The notes beneath the pieces were generated by a model that did no database searches, had not been told where the DNA came from, and saw only the letters and a list, made by a program, of their open reading frames with translations. Shown here in pieces: positions 48,988 through 56,573 of a stretch of DNA of 64,000 nt. The translations under genes were made by a program, and so were the position numbers. Source of the stretch: CAYLHS01 sp964594235 (GTDB lineage Bacteria; Actinomycetota; Acidimicrobiia; Spongiisociales; UBA4744). Positions within the stretch are counted from its first letter, which is position 1, and each line of letters opens with the position of its first letter. Where the stretch lies: positions 1 through 64,000 of the forward strand of contig CAZQMF010000003.1 of the NCBI GenBank assembly GCA_964594235.1, read 5' to 3'.

Positions 48988-49988
48988 AGTTGATCTCCCA
49001 TGAGTTCGAGAAGGTCTACGACGCGGCTCGAATAGCCCCACTCGTTGTCGTACCACGACACGACCTTGACGAGGTTGCCGTTGATGACGTTGGTGAGCGC
49101 CGAGTCGAAGATGCTCGAGTGAGGATTGCCCACGACGTCGCTGGAGACGATCGGGTCGACGTTGTACTCGAGGATGCCCGCGAGTGGACCCTCGGCCGCC
49201 GCCTGCATCGCTGCGTTCACCTCGGCGGCCGTCACGTCACGATTCAGCACGACGACGAGGTCGATGAGTGATCCGTCCGGGACAGGCACACGCATTGCCA
49301 TGCCATCCATCTTGCCGGCGAGGTCGGGGATCACGAGGCCTATGGCCTTCGCCGCGCCGGTCGTTGTCGGGGTGATGTTGGCGGCGGCGGCGCGTGCTCG
49401 CCGAAGGTCGCTGTGCGGCATGTCCAGCAGGCGCTGGTCGTTCGTGTAGGCGTGAACCGTGGTCATGAAACCCCGTTCGATGCCGAACGAGTCGTTGAGC
49501 ACCTTCGCGACCGGCGCGAGGCAGTTAGTGGTGCACGATGCGTTCGATACCAGGACATCGTCAGGACTCAGCGCGTCCTGATTGACGCCGAGGACGATGG
49601 TCGCGTCCATGGGATCCTTTGCGGGTGCGGTCAGCACGACATGCTTGGCCCCCGCCTCGATGTGGAGGTTGAGCTTCTCCCTCGTTCTGAACACTCCGGT
49701 CGACTCGACGACGACGTCGACACCGAGTTCCTTCCATGGGAGTTTCGACGGGTCCCGCTCCTCGAGCATCTTGACCGATTGGCCGCCGGCGTGCATGACG
49801 CCTTCTTCGAGGGTGATGGTGCCGTTGAAGCGACCCATGTTGGTGTCGTACTTGAGCAGGTGGGCGAGCGTTGCATCGTCCGTGAGGTCATTGACGGCGA
49901 CGATCTCGATTGGCGTGCTCTCGCGCGCGGCCACGATGCGATACACGGCGCGCCCGATTCGGCCGAAACCGTTGATGGCGATCTTCAT
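48984..49988 (-). CDS. gap: Glyceraldehyde-3-phosphate dehydrogenase
   Basis: The protein has 334 residues. INGFGRIGRAVYRIV is the NAD-binding start; catalytic Cys is in SNASCTTNCLAPVAK; TVHAYTNDQRLLDMPH, RRARAAAANITPTTTGAAKAIG and the C-terminal YDNEWGYSSRVVDL complete the family set. It is the glycolytic enzyme. GGAGGAA precedes ATG 49988. No pgk or tpi follows, so the glycolytic cluster is broken here; the downstream gene is a lipoprotein overlapping its stop. Confidence 0.96.
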   Translation of the reverse strand: MKIAINGFGRIGRAVYRIVAARESTPIEIVAVNDLTDDATLAHLLKYDTNMGRFNGTITLEEGVMHAGGQSVKMLEERDPSKLPWKELGVDVVVESTGVFRTREKLNLHIEAGAKHVVLTAPAKDPMDATIVLGVNQDALSPDDVLVSNASCTTNCLAPVAKVLNDSFGIERGFMTTVHAYTNDQRLLDMPHSDLRRARAAAANITPTTTGAAKAIGLVIPDLAGKMDGMAMRVPVPDGSLIDLVVVLNRDVTAAEVNAAMQAAAEGPLAGILEYNVDPIVSSDVVGNPHSSIFDSALTNVINGNLVKVVSWYDNEWGYSSRVVDLLELMGDQL

Positions 49989-50071
49989 GGAGTTCCTCCT
50001 GGACCTGGGGAAATCGACCCTTCGATGTTACCCGCTGGAGAGACCCTCGCTGCGTGATAGCGTGTGGGGCT

Positions 50072-51190
50072 ATGTCGCATCCGCCATTCGATCCCGAGCT
50101 GGCTCTCGACTATCTCGTGGGCCGCAGACCCTCAGAACCGCTGTACAGAGAGGCGAGCCGGCTCCGTGACGAGGGTAAAGGGAGGACCGTGACATACAGC
50201 CGAAAGGTGTTTGTGCCTCTCACCACGCTGTGCAGGGATCGGTGCACCTACTGCACATTCGCGAAGCCGCCCGGCGCGGGCGGGGAGTATATGACGCTCG
50301 ACGAAGTGTTCGATCTGGCACGTGTAGGGGAGCGGTACGGCTGCACCGAGGCGCTCCTCACACTCGGTGACCAGCCAGAAGACCGGTGGCCGGCGGCACG
50401 CGCGTTCTTGGAGGAACGCGGCTTCGGATCGACGATGGCGTACGTGCAAGCGGCATCCGAGCTGATCGTTGAGCGAACATCGCTGTTCCCCCATGCCAAT
50501 CCCGGAGTCATGACACCAGCACAGATCGAGGCGCTCAGGCCGACCAACGTGTCGATGGGTCTGATGTTGGAGAACATCTCAGATCGTCTGACCGAACCGG
50601 GCATGCCGCACTTCGGGAGCCCTGACAAGGTCCCCTCCGTGCGAGCGGGGACGATCGAGTCGGCGGGCAGAGCGAGCGTCCCTTTCACGAGTGGCATCCT
50701 CGTCGGCATCGGCGAGACGCCACAGGAGATCGTCGAGAGCTTGATGATGCTCGCATCTCTCCATGCCCGCTATGGGCATCTCCAGGAAGTCATCGTGCAG
50801 AACTTCCAGCCGAAGGCCGACACACCCATGCGAGCTCGAACGACACCGACGCCCGAGTTCATGGCAACGGTTGTTGCGATCGGGAGGTGGCTCTTCGGTC
50901 CCACGATGAACATTCAAGTACCGCCGAACCTCACCGATCGATTCGAGCGGTACCTCGACGCAGGGGTCAACGATTGGGGTGGAGTGTCGCCGATTACGAT
51001 CGACTGGGTGAACCCCGAACGTCCCTGGCCGCATCTCGAGGACCTGCGGACCAGAACCGAGACTGCCGGGTTTGATCTCAGAGCGCGCATGCCCGTGTAC
51101 CCGGAGTTCATCGACGCGACATGGGTCGATCAACGGATGCTGAGCCGGCTCCGAGGTGAAATCGACGGGTCGGGGCTGGTCGCGGCATGA
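50072..51190 (+). CDS. cofG: 7,8-didemethyl-8-hydroxy-5-deazariboflavin synthase subunit CofG
   Basis: The protein has 372 residues. The radical SAM Cys triad CRDRCTYCTF sits near residue 53, followed by GCTEALLTLGDQPEDRW, PHANPGVMT, MGLMLENISDRL and a QEVIVQNFQPKADTPM block characteristic of CofG. With CofH it builds the deazaflavin chromophore of coenzyme F420 from tyrosine and a flavin precursor. In mycobacteria the two are fused as FbiC; here they are separate with a four-base overlap (ATGA). ATG 50072 is preceded by TAGCGT 8 bases upstream, suggesting a leaderless or nearly leaderless message. Confidence 0.93.
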   Translation: MSHPPFDPELALDYLVGRRPSEPLYREASRLRDEGKGRTVTYSRKVFVPLTTLCRDRCTYCTFAKPPGAGGEYMTLDEVFDLARVGERYGCTEALLTLGDQPEDRWPAARAFLEERGFGSTMAYVQAASELIVERTSLFPHANPGVMTPAQIEALRPTNVSMGLMLENISDRLTEPGMPHFGSPDKVPSVRAGTIESAGRASVPFTSGILVGIGETPQEIVESLMMLASLHARYGHLQEVIVQNFQPKADTPMRARTTPTPEFMATVVAIGRWLFGPTMNIQVPPNLTDRFERYLDAGVNDWGGVSPITIDWVNPERPWPHLEDLRTRTETAGFDLRARMPVYPEFIDATWVDQRMLSRLRGEIDGSGLVAA

Positions 51191-52986
51191 TCACGTTCTC
51201 TCGCTCATCGAGCCGTGTGGTCAGAGAGATCCCGGCTGCATCGATCGAGACCATCGACGACTTGGCACGAGAGGAAGTCCTGACGGTCTCCCTCGGAGTT
51301 GGAAGTGGAGAGCCACTCGCGTGGGTGCTGCGGCCCGATGAGATCAGAACCGATGTTCCAGGATGGCGCCTCACGGTGCTGGACACAGGGACGAGGGCCG
51401 ATGTCCTCGACGCGCTGTCTCGCAGCGGAGCCGCCTATCTGCGATCCGATCGCCCGCGCGAAGCCTCATCGATCGTCGGTCTTCCGGGTGTCTCGGCGTG
51501 CGTTTCGACGTTCGCCGAGACTGTCGACGAGGCGGTGGCGGCGGTCCGAGCAGGAGCTGGTGACCTGTTGCTGGCAGGGTGGGACGATGCGCAGGTCGCG
51601 GCCCTGCGGGACGCGCTCGGTGGGAGGTTGGTCGAACGCGCCGGCATTCCGCTCGGCGTGCCGATCGACGATCTGCGCGCTCACCTCCCTCGAGCATCGT
51701 GGACGGCGTACCTCCACCACGTCGACGCTTCCGGGGCCGTACGTCCCGACACCTCGTGGGCTCCAGGGAAGGACCTGCCGGTTCCAGCCCCTGATACCCG
51801 ACTGTCTGCGGAGTGGACCGATTCGGCCTGGGCAGCTGCCGGCACTGCCCGAGAGCCCCTCGTTGGTGCTAGTGCGAATGTGAGCGGCATCCTGTACCGG
51901 TCCTTGTCTGGCAGCAGGCCGTCTAGGTCCGAGCTGTCGGAGCTGCTCCGGGCCCGTGGGAGCGACGTGGAGGCGATCGCGTGGGCCGCGGACAGACTAC
52001 GGGAGCGTGCAGTCGGAGACACGGTCACGTACGTGATCAATCGGAACATCAACTACACGAATCTGTGCACCTACAAGTGCCGGTTCTGCGCATTCTCGAA
52101 AGGGCCCCGAAGCCTGAACCTTCGCGGAGAGCCGTACCTGATGAGTGTTGAGGACGTCGTTGCCATGGCGATCGAAGCCTGGGGGAGGGGTGCGACAGAA
52201 GTGTGCCTCCAAGGGGGCATCCATCCGGGGTTCACAGGTGACTTCTATGTGGAACTGGTGGAGGAGATCAAGGCCGCCGTCCCCTCGATGCACATCCACG
52301 GATTCACACCCCTTGAGGTCTGGCAGGGTGCCGAAACACTTGGCGTGCCTGTCCGTGACTATCTCCGTCGTCTCCGGGACGCTGGCCTCGGGACCCTTCC
52401 CGGCACTGCGGCCGAGATCCTTGACGATCGGATACGGCGACACCTTTGCCCGGACAAGATCACTACGTCGGAATGGGCCGATGTGATGATCACCGCGCAC
52501 GAACTCGGTCTCCGGTCGACTGCGACGATCATGTTCGGCCACATCGACGACGCGGACTCCTGGGCACATCACCTCGACGTGATCCGAACCGTTCAGGAAC
52601 GGACAGGAGGCTTCACGGAGTTCGTGCCGTTGCCGTTCGTGCACATGGGAGCCCCCATCTACCTGGCGGGTGACGCACGACCGGGGCCGACATGGGATGA
52701 GGTCGTGCTCGTGCACGCCGTCGCCAGGATTGCCTTCGACGGCTTGATTCCGAACATCCAGGCATCATGGGTCAAACTCGGCGAGGATGGCGCCACACGC
52801 CTGTTGCAGGCCGGGTGCAACGACGTGGGCGGCACGTTGATGGGGGAGATCATCACCAGGTCGGCGGGGGCCTCACACGGTCAGGAGGTCACGCCCCAGG
52901 CGTTCGAATCGCTGATCCGCGCTGCCGGACGGGCACCGTCGCGTCGGACCACGCTCTACGGGGTTGACAATGTGACGTCTCTGTGA
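51187..52986 (+). CDS. cofH: CofH (F420 synthase subunit) with a long unassigned N-terminal region
   Basis: The protein has 599 residues; usual CofH has about 370-400. Residues from about 245 onwards are CofH: VTYVINRNINYTNLCTYKC with the radical SAM triad CTYKCRFC, GATEVCLQGGIHPGFTG, MHIHGFTPLEVWQG, GTAAEILDDRIR, STATIMFGHIDD and FTEFVPLPFVHM. Residues 1-225 have no Cys triad. They contain segments such as DEAVAAVRAGAGDLLLAGWDDAQVAAL that look like alpha/beta-barrel pieces, and ASNVSGILYRSLSG-type turns; I do not recognise the fold. A degenerate second barrel or a partner-binding domain is possible. ATG 51187 overlaps the cofG stop; no internal start has a ribosome binding site that would suggest a separate short CofH. 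Confidence 0.9.
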   Translation: MITFSRSSSRVVREIPAASIETIDDLAREEVLTVSLGVGSGEPLAWVLRPDEIRTDVPGWRLTVLDTGTRADVLDALSRSGAAYLRSDRPREASSIVGLPGVSACVSTFAETVDEAVAAVRAGAGDLLLAGWDDAQVAALRDALGGRLVERAGIPLGVPIDDLRAHLPRASWTAYLHHVDASGAVRPDTSWAPGKDLPVPAPDTRLSAEWTDSAWAAAGTAREPLVGASANVSGILYRSLSGSRPSRSELSELLRARGSDVEAIAWAADRLRERAVGDTVTYVINRNINYTNLCTYKCRFCAFSKGPRSLNLRGEPYLMSVEDVVAMAIEAWGRGATEVCLQGGIHPGFTGDFYVELVEEIKAAVPSMHIHGFTPLEVWQGAETLGVPVRDYLRRLRDAGLGTLPGTAAEILDDRIRRHLCPDKITTSEWADVMITAHELGLRSTATIMFGHIDDADSWAHHLDVIRTVQERTGGFTEFVPLPFVHMGAPIYLAGDARPGPTWDEVVLVHAVARIAFDGLIPNIQASWVKLGEDGATRLLQAGCNDVGGTLMGEIITRSAGASHGQEVTPQAFESLIRAAGRAPSRRTTLYGVDNVTSL

Positions 52987-53002
52987 CATCATAATGATGT
53001 CA
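52964..53002 (+). promoter_or_regulatory. Promoter with palindromic operator before the ribbon-helix-helix gene
   Basis: TTGACA at 52964-52969 is a perfect -35. CATAAT at 52990-52995 ends exactly 6 bases before ATG 53002 (spacing 20, or 17 to the overlapping CATCAT). Over it lies the perfect palindrome TGACATCA-TAA-TGATGTCA, 52984-53002, covering the cofH stop, the -10 and the A of the start codon. Further half-sites TGACA (52965) and TGACG (52973) precede it. This fits an autorepressed, leaderless promoter bound by the encoded ribbon-helix-helix protein. Confidence 0.6.
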
Positions 53003-53442
53003 TGAATAGTTACGGTGCACTCACTCAGCTGGAGGAGGCGGTGTCCCGGCAGATGGCGTTTGGCGGAACGGACCCGTCAGTCGAGTCGGCCGGACGAGCG
53101 ATCCTCGCCATCCTCGAACCAACCGTCCGTCAGATCGTGATGGAACTCGCGCAGCAGGCAGCGCATGAGATGTCGGCACAGCTTCCAGACTATGAGGTCG
53201 ATGTGATCGTTGTGGAGGGGGAGCCGGAGCTTCATGTGCGGGCCGTCGAGTCACCCAATGAGGCGGCGGGTTCCTACGAGGCAAGGCTCACGCTTCGGCT
53301 GCCGGATGCCGTGAAGGAGATGGTCGAGAACGCCGCAGAGGGTGCAGGCGACTCGGTGAACTCATGGGTCGTGAAGGCGCTTTCGTCCAAGGCACACGTC
53401 AAGCAGGTAGGCAAGAAGGTGACAGGGACGGTGAATCTATGA
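53002..53442 (+). CDS. Protein with C-terminal ribbon-helix-helix (HicB/Arc-like) domain
   Basis: The protein has 146 residues. The first 85 are helical with Gln/Glu/Ala-rich segments (RQIVMELAQQAAHEMSAQL) and a strand pair VDVIVVEGEPELHVRAV. Residues 90-130 match the ribbon-helix-helix fold: strand ARLTLRLPDAV, helix KEMVENAAEGAG, then SVNSWVVKALSSKA, typical of HicB/Arc DNA-binding domains. A basic tail (KQVGKKVTG) follows. No HicA-type toxin is adjacent; instead a DUF4097 gene overlaps its stop (ATGA). The palindrome over its own start codon suggests autoregulation. Confidence 0.78.
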   Translation: MNSYGALTQLEEAVSRQMAFGGTDPSVESAGRAILAILEPTVRQIVMELAQQAAHEMSAQLPDYEVDVIVVEGEPELHVRAVESPNEAAGSYEARLTLRLPDAVKEMVENAAEGAGDSVNSWVVKALSSKAHVKQVGKKVTGTVNL

Positions 53443-54197
53443 GTACGCAGTCCTTCTCCGTAGGAGAACGACCAAGGGTGACGATTCGCTTGGCGTCGGG
53501 CAGTGTGCGGGTCATCGGCGGAGATCCCGGAACGATCGTGGTCGACCTCCAAGGTCGAGGCTCAGATACAACGATCGTCGAGCAGAGCGGCGACACGGTC
53601 ACCGTGCGACAGGAGGAGCGGGTCTGGCGAGGATCGGTGCATGTCACCGTAACCGCCCCCGAGGGCGTGAGCGTCTCGGTCTCGCTCGCGTCGGCCGACC
53701 TCGACATCGAGGTACCCGTGGAGGATCTCACTGCGTCCCTTGCATCAGGTGATGCAAGGATCGCCGAAGTCCGCAGGGAGCTCTCGCTGAAGTCGGCGTC
53801 GGGTGACTTGGAAGTCCACAAGCTCATTGGCAAAGGCAAGGTGAACTCGGCGTCGGGCGATGTGCGGATCGACAAAGCAGAGGAAGACCTCACGGTGAAC
53901 ACCGCCTCTGGTGACATCACCGTCGGCGAGGCGCGCGGCGATGCGCGGCTGCATTCAGCATCGGGCGATGTGGTCGTCAGGAACTACCTCGGAGCCGACA
54001 TCGGGGTGGCGACAGTCTCAGGCGACGCAACGGTGGGTCTGCCGACTGGACGTAGTGTCGATGTCGAGCTTCGCAGTCTCTCCGGCAGGATCAAGCTCCC
54101 GTCGCCATCGGGCGTTCAGCTCGAGCAGAGAATGGAAGTACAACTTCATTTCAAGTCGGTATCGGGCGACTTCGAACTGGTCAAGACGGGTTCCTGA
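53439..54197 (+). CDS. DUF4097-type beta-solenoid protein
   Basis: The protein has 252 residues made of repeating short strands with SASGD at the turns: SLASADLDIEV, ASLASGDARIAEV, LKSASGDLEVHKL, VNSASGDVRIDKA, VNTASGDITVGEA, LHSASGDVVVRNY and so on, about every 18-20 residues. This is the DUF4097/DUF4098 right-handed beta-solenoid. No signal peptide or membrane helix is visible, so it is probably cytosolic. Family members often accompany anti-sigma or other regulators; here the partner is the ribbon-helix-helix protein, with overlapping codons. The 3' end overlaps the convergent YbjQ-domain gene by 17 bases. Confidence 0.88.
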   Translation: MSTQSFSVGERPRVTIRLASGSVRVIGGDPGTIVVDLQGRGSDTTIVEQSGDTVTVRQEERVWRGSVHVTVTAPEGVSVSVSLASADLDIEVPVEDLTASLASGDARIAEVRRELSLKSASGDLEVHKLIGKGKVNSASGDVRIDKAEEDLTVNTASGDITVGEARGDARLHSASGDVVVRNYLGADIGVATVSGDATVGLPTGRSVDVELRSLSGRIKLPSPSGVQLEQRMEVQLHFKSVSGDFELVKTGS

Positions 54198-55791
54198 GCG
54201 TCACCGCAGTACCAGTTGCGCTGAAGATCACACTTCGCCCGACCTCATGGACCGCGGTGCGGACGCCGACGACGGCATGTGCTCCTCTGGAGAGGGCCTC
54301 ATCCACCAGCGTCTGCAGGGCCGCCTTCCGGGCCCCCGCGAGATTGCCGGCTTCGGCGATGGTGGCGTCGCCTGCGACGATACCGAGGAACGTGTCCACT
54401 TCCCACGCACCGACGCCGGATGTAGTGGTCACGATGGGGCGCCACGTCGAGCGGCCCCCGTCCTGGCGTATCCACCCTTGAGCTGCGCTGCCCCAGTTCG
54501 AACCCCACGCGACGCTGGGACTCTCGATCAACCCTGGCTCTGTCTGCGTGCCTGAGGCACCGGGCTCGCCTGGCTCGACGGCGGAGACTGCCGAGGCGAC
54601 TGCTTCGTCGAGGTCTGGTTCGGGTTCGATCGGTTCGGTCTCGGCCGTGTCTGTGTCGAAGGGTTCGAGGTCTTCGTCGGGTGTTTCGATGGCGGAGAGT
54701 GCCGAGGCGACTGCTTCGTCGAGGTCTGGTTCGGGTTCGATCGGTTCGGTCTCGGCCGTGTCTGTGTCGAAGGGTTCGAGGTCTTCGTCGGGTGTTTCGA
54801 TGGCGGAGAGTGCCGAGGCGACTGCTTCGTCGAGGTCTGGTTCGGGTTCGATCGGTTCGGTCTCGGCCGTGTCTGTGTCGAAGGGTTCGAGGTCTTCGTC
54901 GGGTGTTTCGATGGCGGAGAGTGCCGAGGCGACTGCTTCGTCGAGGTCTGGTTCGGGTTCGATCGGTTCGGTCTCGNNNNNNNNNNNNNNNNNNNNNNNN
55001 NNNNNNNNNNNNNNNNNNNNNNNNNNNNNNNNNNNNNNNNNNNNNNNNNNNNNNNNNNNNNNNNNNNNNNNNNNNNTGCCGAGGCGACTGCTTCGTCGAG
55101 GTCTGGTTCGGGTTCGATCGGTTCGGTCTCGTCGGGTTCGGGTTCGAGGTTCNNNNNNNNNNNNNNNNNNNNNNNNNNNNNNNNNNNNNNNNNNNNNNNN
55201 NNNNNNNNNNNNNNNNNNNNNNNNNNNNNNNNNNNNNNNNNNNNNNNNNNNNTCTTCGAGGTCGGTGGTCTCGTCGGGTTCGGGTTCGAGGTTCTCTTCG
55301 AGGTCGGTGGTCTCGTCGGGTTCGGGTTCGAGGTTCTCTTCGAGGTCGGCGTTCCCGATCTTTTCTTCGGCAGAGTGTGTGAGATCGGAGAGCTCCCTGT
55401 AGACGCTCGGTGGAGCCGCGGCTGTGGAATCCATCCAGTCCGGTGGCTCGTCCGGGAGGTCGTCGAACCCGGCGCCGAGCGTGTCGAGGACATTCTTGGC
55501 TTCCATCTGCATAGGCGAAGTGAGGGCGTCGTCCGTCTGCTCAGGGGACTCGTCGAGGCCCGATTCCAGGGTGGTCTCTTCAGGCTCGTTCGGCTCGGCG
55601 TCGACCTCAACATCGGGTTCGACAGCGTCCTCCGGTTCCGGCTCGAAATCGGTCACCGATTCTGGCTCGGGCTGCTCCGCAGGTGCCGCCTCGGGTTCGG
55701 GTTCGGAGGGCCGGGGCGACGGTGGTATGTCGGGCGAGTCTTCGGTGGGGAGGCCCCAAGGGTCTGCATAGGGATGCTGTTCGTCAGCCAC
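54181..55791 (-). CDS. Acidic-repeat protein with C-terminal YbjQ/UPF0145 domain (assembly gaps inside)
   Basis: The N-terminus starts MADEQHPYADPWGLP and continues for about 150 residues rich in Glu, Pro and Asp. Then come a 14-residue repeat (ENLEPEPDETTDLE) and a 37-residue repeat (EPIEPEPDLDEAVASAL to EDLEPFDTDTA), both acidic and Pro-containing. The last 90 residues are a YbjQ domain: IVTTTSGVGAWEVDTFLGIVAG, ARKAALQTLVDEALSRGAHAVVGV and FSATGTAVTLR. Two 100-N blocks interrupt the repeats, so the true length is unknown; the segment between them reads sensibly only in a different frame (NLEPEPDETEPIEPEP), as expected from placeholder lengths. YbjQ domains are often called heavy-metal-binding, but the function is unproven. 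Confidence 0.75.
   Translation of the reverse strand: MADEQHPYADPWGLPTEDSPDIPPSPRPSEPEPEAAPAEQPEPESVTDFEPEPEDAVEPDVEVDAEPNEPEETTLESGLDESPEQTDDALTSPMQMEAKNVLDTLGAGFDDLPDEPPDWMDSTAAAPPSVYRELSDLTHSAEEKIGNADLEENLEPEPDETTDLEENLEPEPDETTDLEXXXXXXXXXXXXXXXXXXXXXXXXXXXXXXXXXXEPRTRTRRDRTDRTRTRPRRSSRLGXXXXXXXXXXXXXXXXXXXXXXXXXXXXXXXXXXETEPIEPEPDLDEAVASALSAIETPDEDLEPFDTDTAETEPIEPEPDLDEAVASALSAIETPDEDLEPFDTDTAETEPIEPEPDLDEAVASALSAIETPDEDLEPFDTDTAETEPIEPEPDLDEAVASAVSAVEPGEPGASGTQTEPGLIESPSVAWGSNWGSAAQGWIRQDGGRSTWRPIVTTTSGVGAWEVDTFLGIVAGDATIAEAGNLAGARKAALQTLVDEALSRGAHAVVGVRTAVHEVGRSVIFSATGTAVTLRNPS
54590..54976 (-). repeat. 111-bp tandem repeat encoding a 37-residue acidic unit
   Basis: Units begin at 54590, 54701, 54812 and 54923, each exactly 111 bp, the last truncated by the first N block; a further unit start lies at 55078. 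Copies two to four are identical in the visible bases, which explains the assembly collapse. Recent expansion is likely. Confidence 0.9.
54977..55076. other. Assembly gap (100 N)
   Basis: Exactly 100 N within the 111-bp repeat array. The real size is unknown and the reading frame is not preserved across it. Confidence 0.98.
55153..55252. other. Assembly gap (100 N)
   Basis: A second block of exactly 100 N, at the change from the 37-residue to the 14-residue repeat type. The real size is unknown. Confidence 0.98.
55253..55349 (-). repeat. 42-bp tandem repeat encoding a 14-residue acidic unit
   Basis: Units begin at 55253, 55295 and 55337 (partial), each 42 bp, encoding ENLEPEPDETTDLE. The visible full copies are identical. 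The piece between the two gaps joins this motif directly to the 37-residue unit. Confidence 0.88.
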
Positions 55792-55823
55792 GTCTGGAGG
55801 ATACCCTGGAACCTACGGCTCAT

Positions 55824-55828
55824 GGAGG
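55824..55828 (+). promoter_or_regulatory. Ribosome binding site that fixes the trmD start at CTG
   Basis: GGAGG lies 6 bases before CTG 55835. The only nearby ATG (55822) is out of frame and overlaps this site. The in-frame TTG at 55883 would delete the conserved first 16 residues. Confidence 0.7.
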
Positions 55829-55834
55829 TTTTCG

Positions 55835-56509
55835 CTGGAGATCACGATCATCACCCTGTTCCCCGAGTTCTTCGAAATCCCGTTGACGGTGAGCATCGTC
55901 GGGCGAGCCGTCGACGAGGGTCGGCTTCGCGTCGAAGCGATCGACCTCAGGGCCTACGGCAGAGGCATGTACCGGCAGGTCGACGACGCTCCGTTCGGTG
56001 GTGGCCCCGGTATGGTCCTGATGGTCGGTCCACTCGAGGAGGCCCTTGCTCCGTTCGAGCATGCACACAGGATCCTCTTGACGCCGGCAGGTCGGCGGCT
56101 CGAGCAGTCGACACTCGATCGGTGGACGACGCTCGAGCATCTGGTGCTGGTCTGTGGCAGATACGAGGGTGTGGACGAGCGCGTCGCCCAACACCTGATC
56201 GACGAGGAGGTATCGATCGGTGACTTCGTGCTTGCAGGGGGAGAGGCCGCCGCGTTGGCGATTGTCGAAGGGGTCGCAAGGCTACTTCCCGGGGCGCTCG
56301 GGAACGACGAGTCGACCGTATCGGAGTCGTTTCGGGACGGGCTGCTCGAAGAACCGCACTACACGAGACCCTCCGATCACCACGGGTGGATGGTTCCTGA
56401 CGTACTGCTTTCGGGGGATCATGCACGGATCGAGGCGTGGCGCGAGGAACAACGCGAGATACGAACGAAGACGCGGCGTCCCGACCTTTGGGAACGGAAG
56501 AACGACTGA
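55835..56509 (+). CDS. trmD: tRNA (guanine37-N1)-methyltransferase TrmD, CTG start
   Basis: The protein has 224 residues and methylates G37 next to the anticodon. From CTG 55835 the sequence reads xEITIITLFPEFFEIPL, aligning the initiator exactly with the Met of MKITIITLFPEFF-type family members. Downstream are SAM-knot motifs DDAPFGGGPGMVLMVGPL, LVCGRYEGVDERV and SIGDFVLAGGEAAALAIVEG, and the C-terminal HYTRPSDHHGWMVPDVLLSGDH. GGAGG 6 bases before CTG supports it. It starts 43 bases from the divergent acidic-repeat gene and is followed by rplS. Confidence 0.9.
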   Translation: MEITIITLFPEFFEIPLTVSIVGRAVDEGRLRVEAIDLRAYGRGMYRQVDDAPFGGGPGMVLMVGPLEEALAPFEHAHRILLTPAGRRLEQSTLDRWTTLEHLVLVCGRYEGVDERVAQHLIDEEVSIGDFVLAGGEAAALAIVEGVARLLPGALGNDESTVSESFRDGLLEEPHYTRPSDHHGWMVPDVLLSGDHARIEAWREEQREIRTKTRRPDLWERKND

Positions 56510-56573
56510 GGGCTGCTATCTTGCGGAGTCCGCGGTCGGCTGCGATCATTCGCCCGCTCTAGGAGTCTTCATC

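Noticed and set aside
53002..54197. Classical HicAB toxin-antitoxin pair
   Set aside because: The partner is a DUF4097 beta-solenoid and not a HicA-type dsRNA-binding toxin, and no HicA-sized frame is adjacent.
54590..55349. Possible CRISPR array or non-coding satellite
   Set aside because: The units are 111 and 42 bp, both multiples of three, without unique spacers, and encode a regular acidic protein repeat.
55375..56223. Reading trmD from ATG 55822 or a longer plus-strand frame
   Set aside because: ATG 55822 is in a different frame from TrmD; the long plus-strand frame over 55375-56223 is a shadow of the acidic-repeat gene and trmD.
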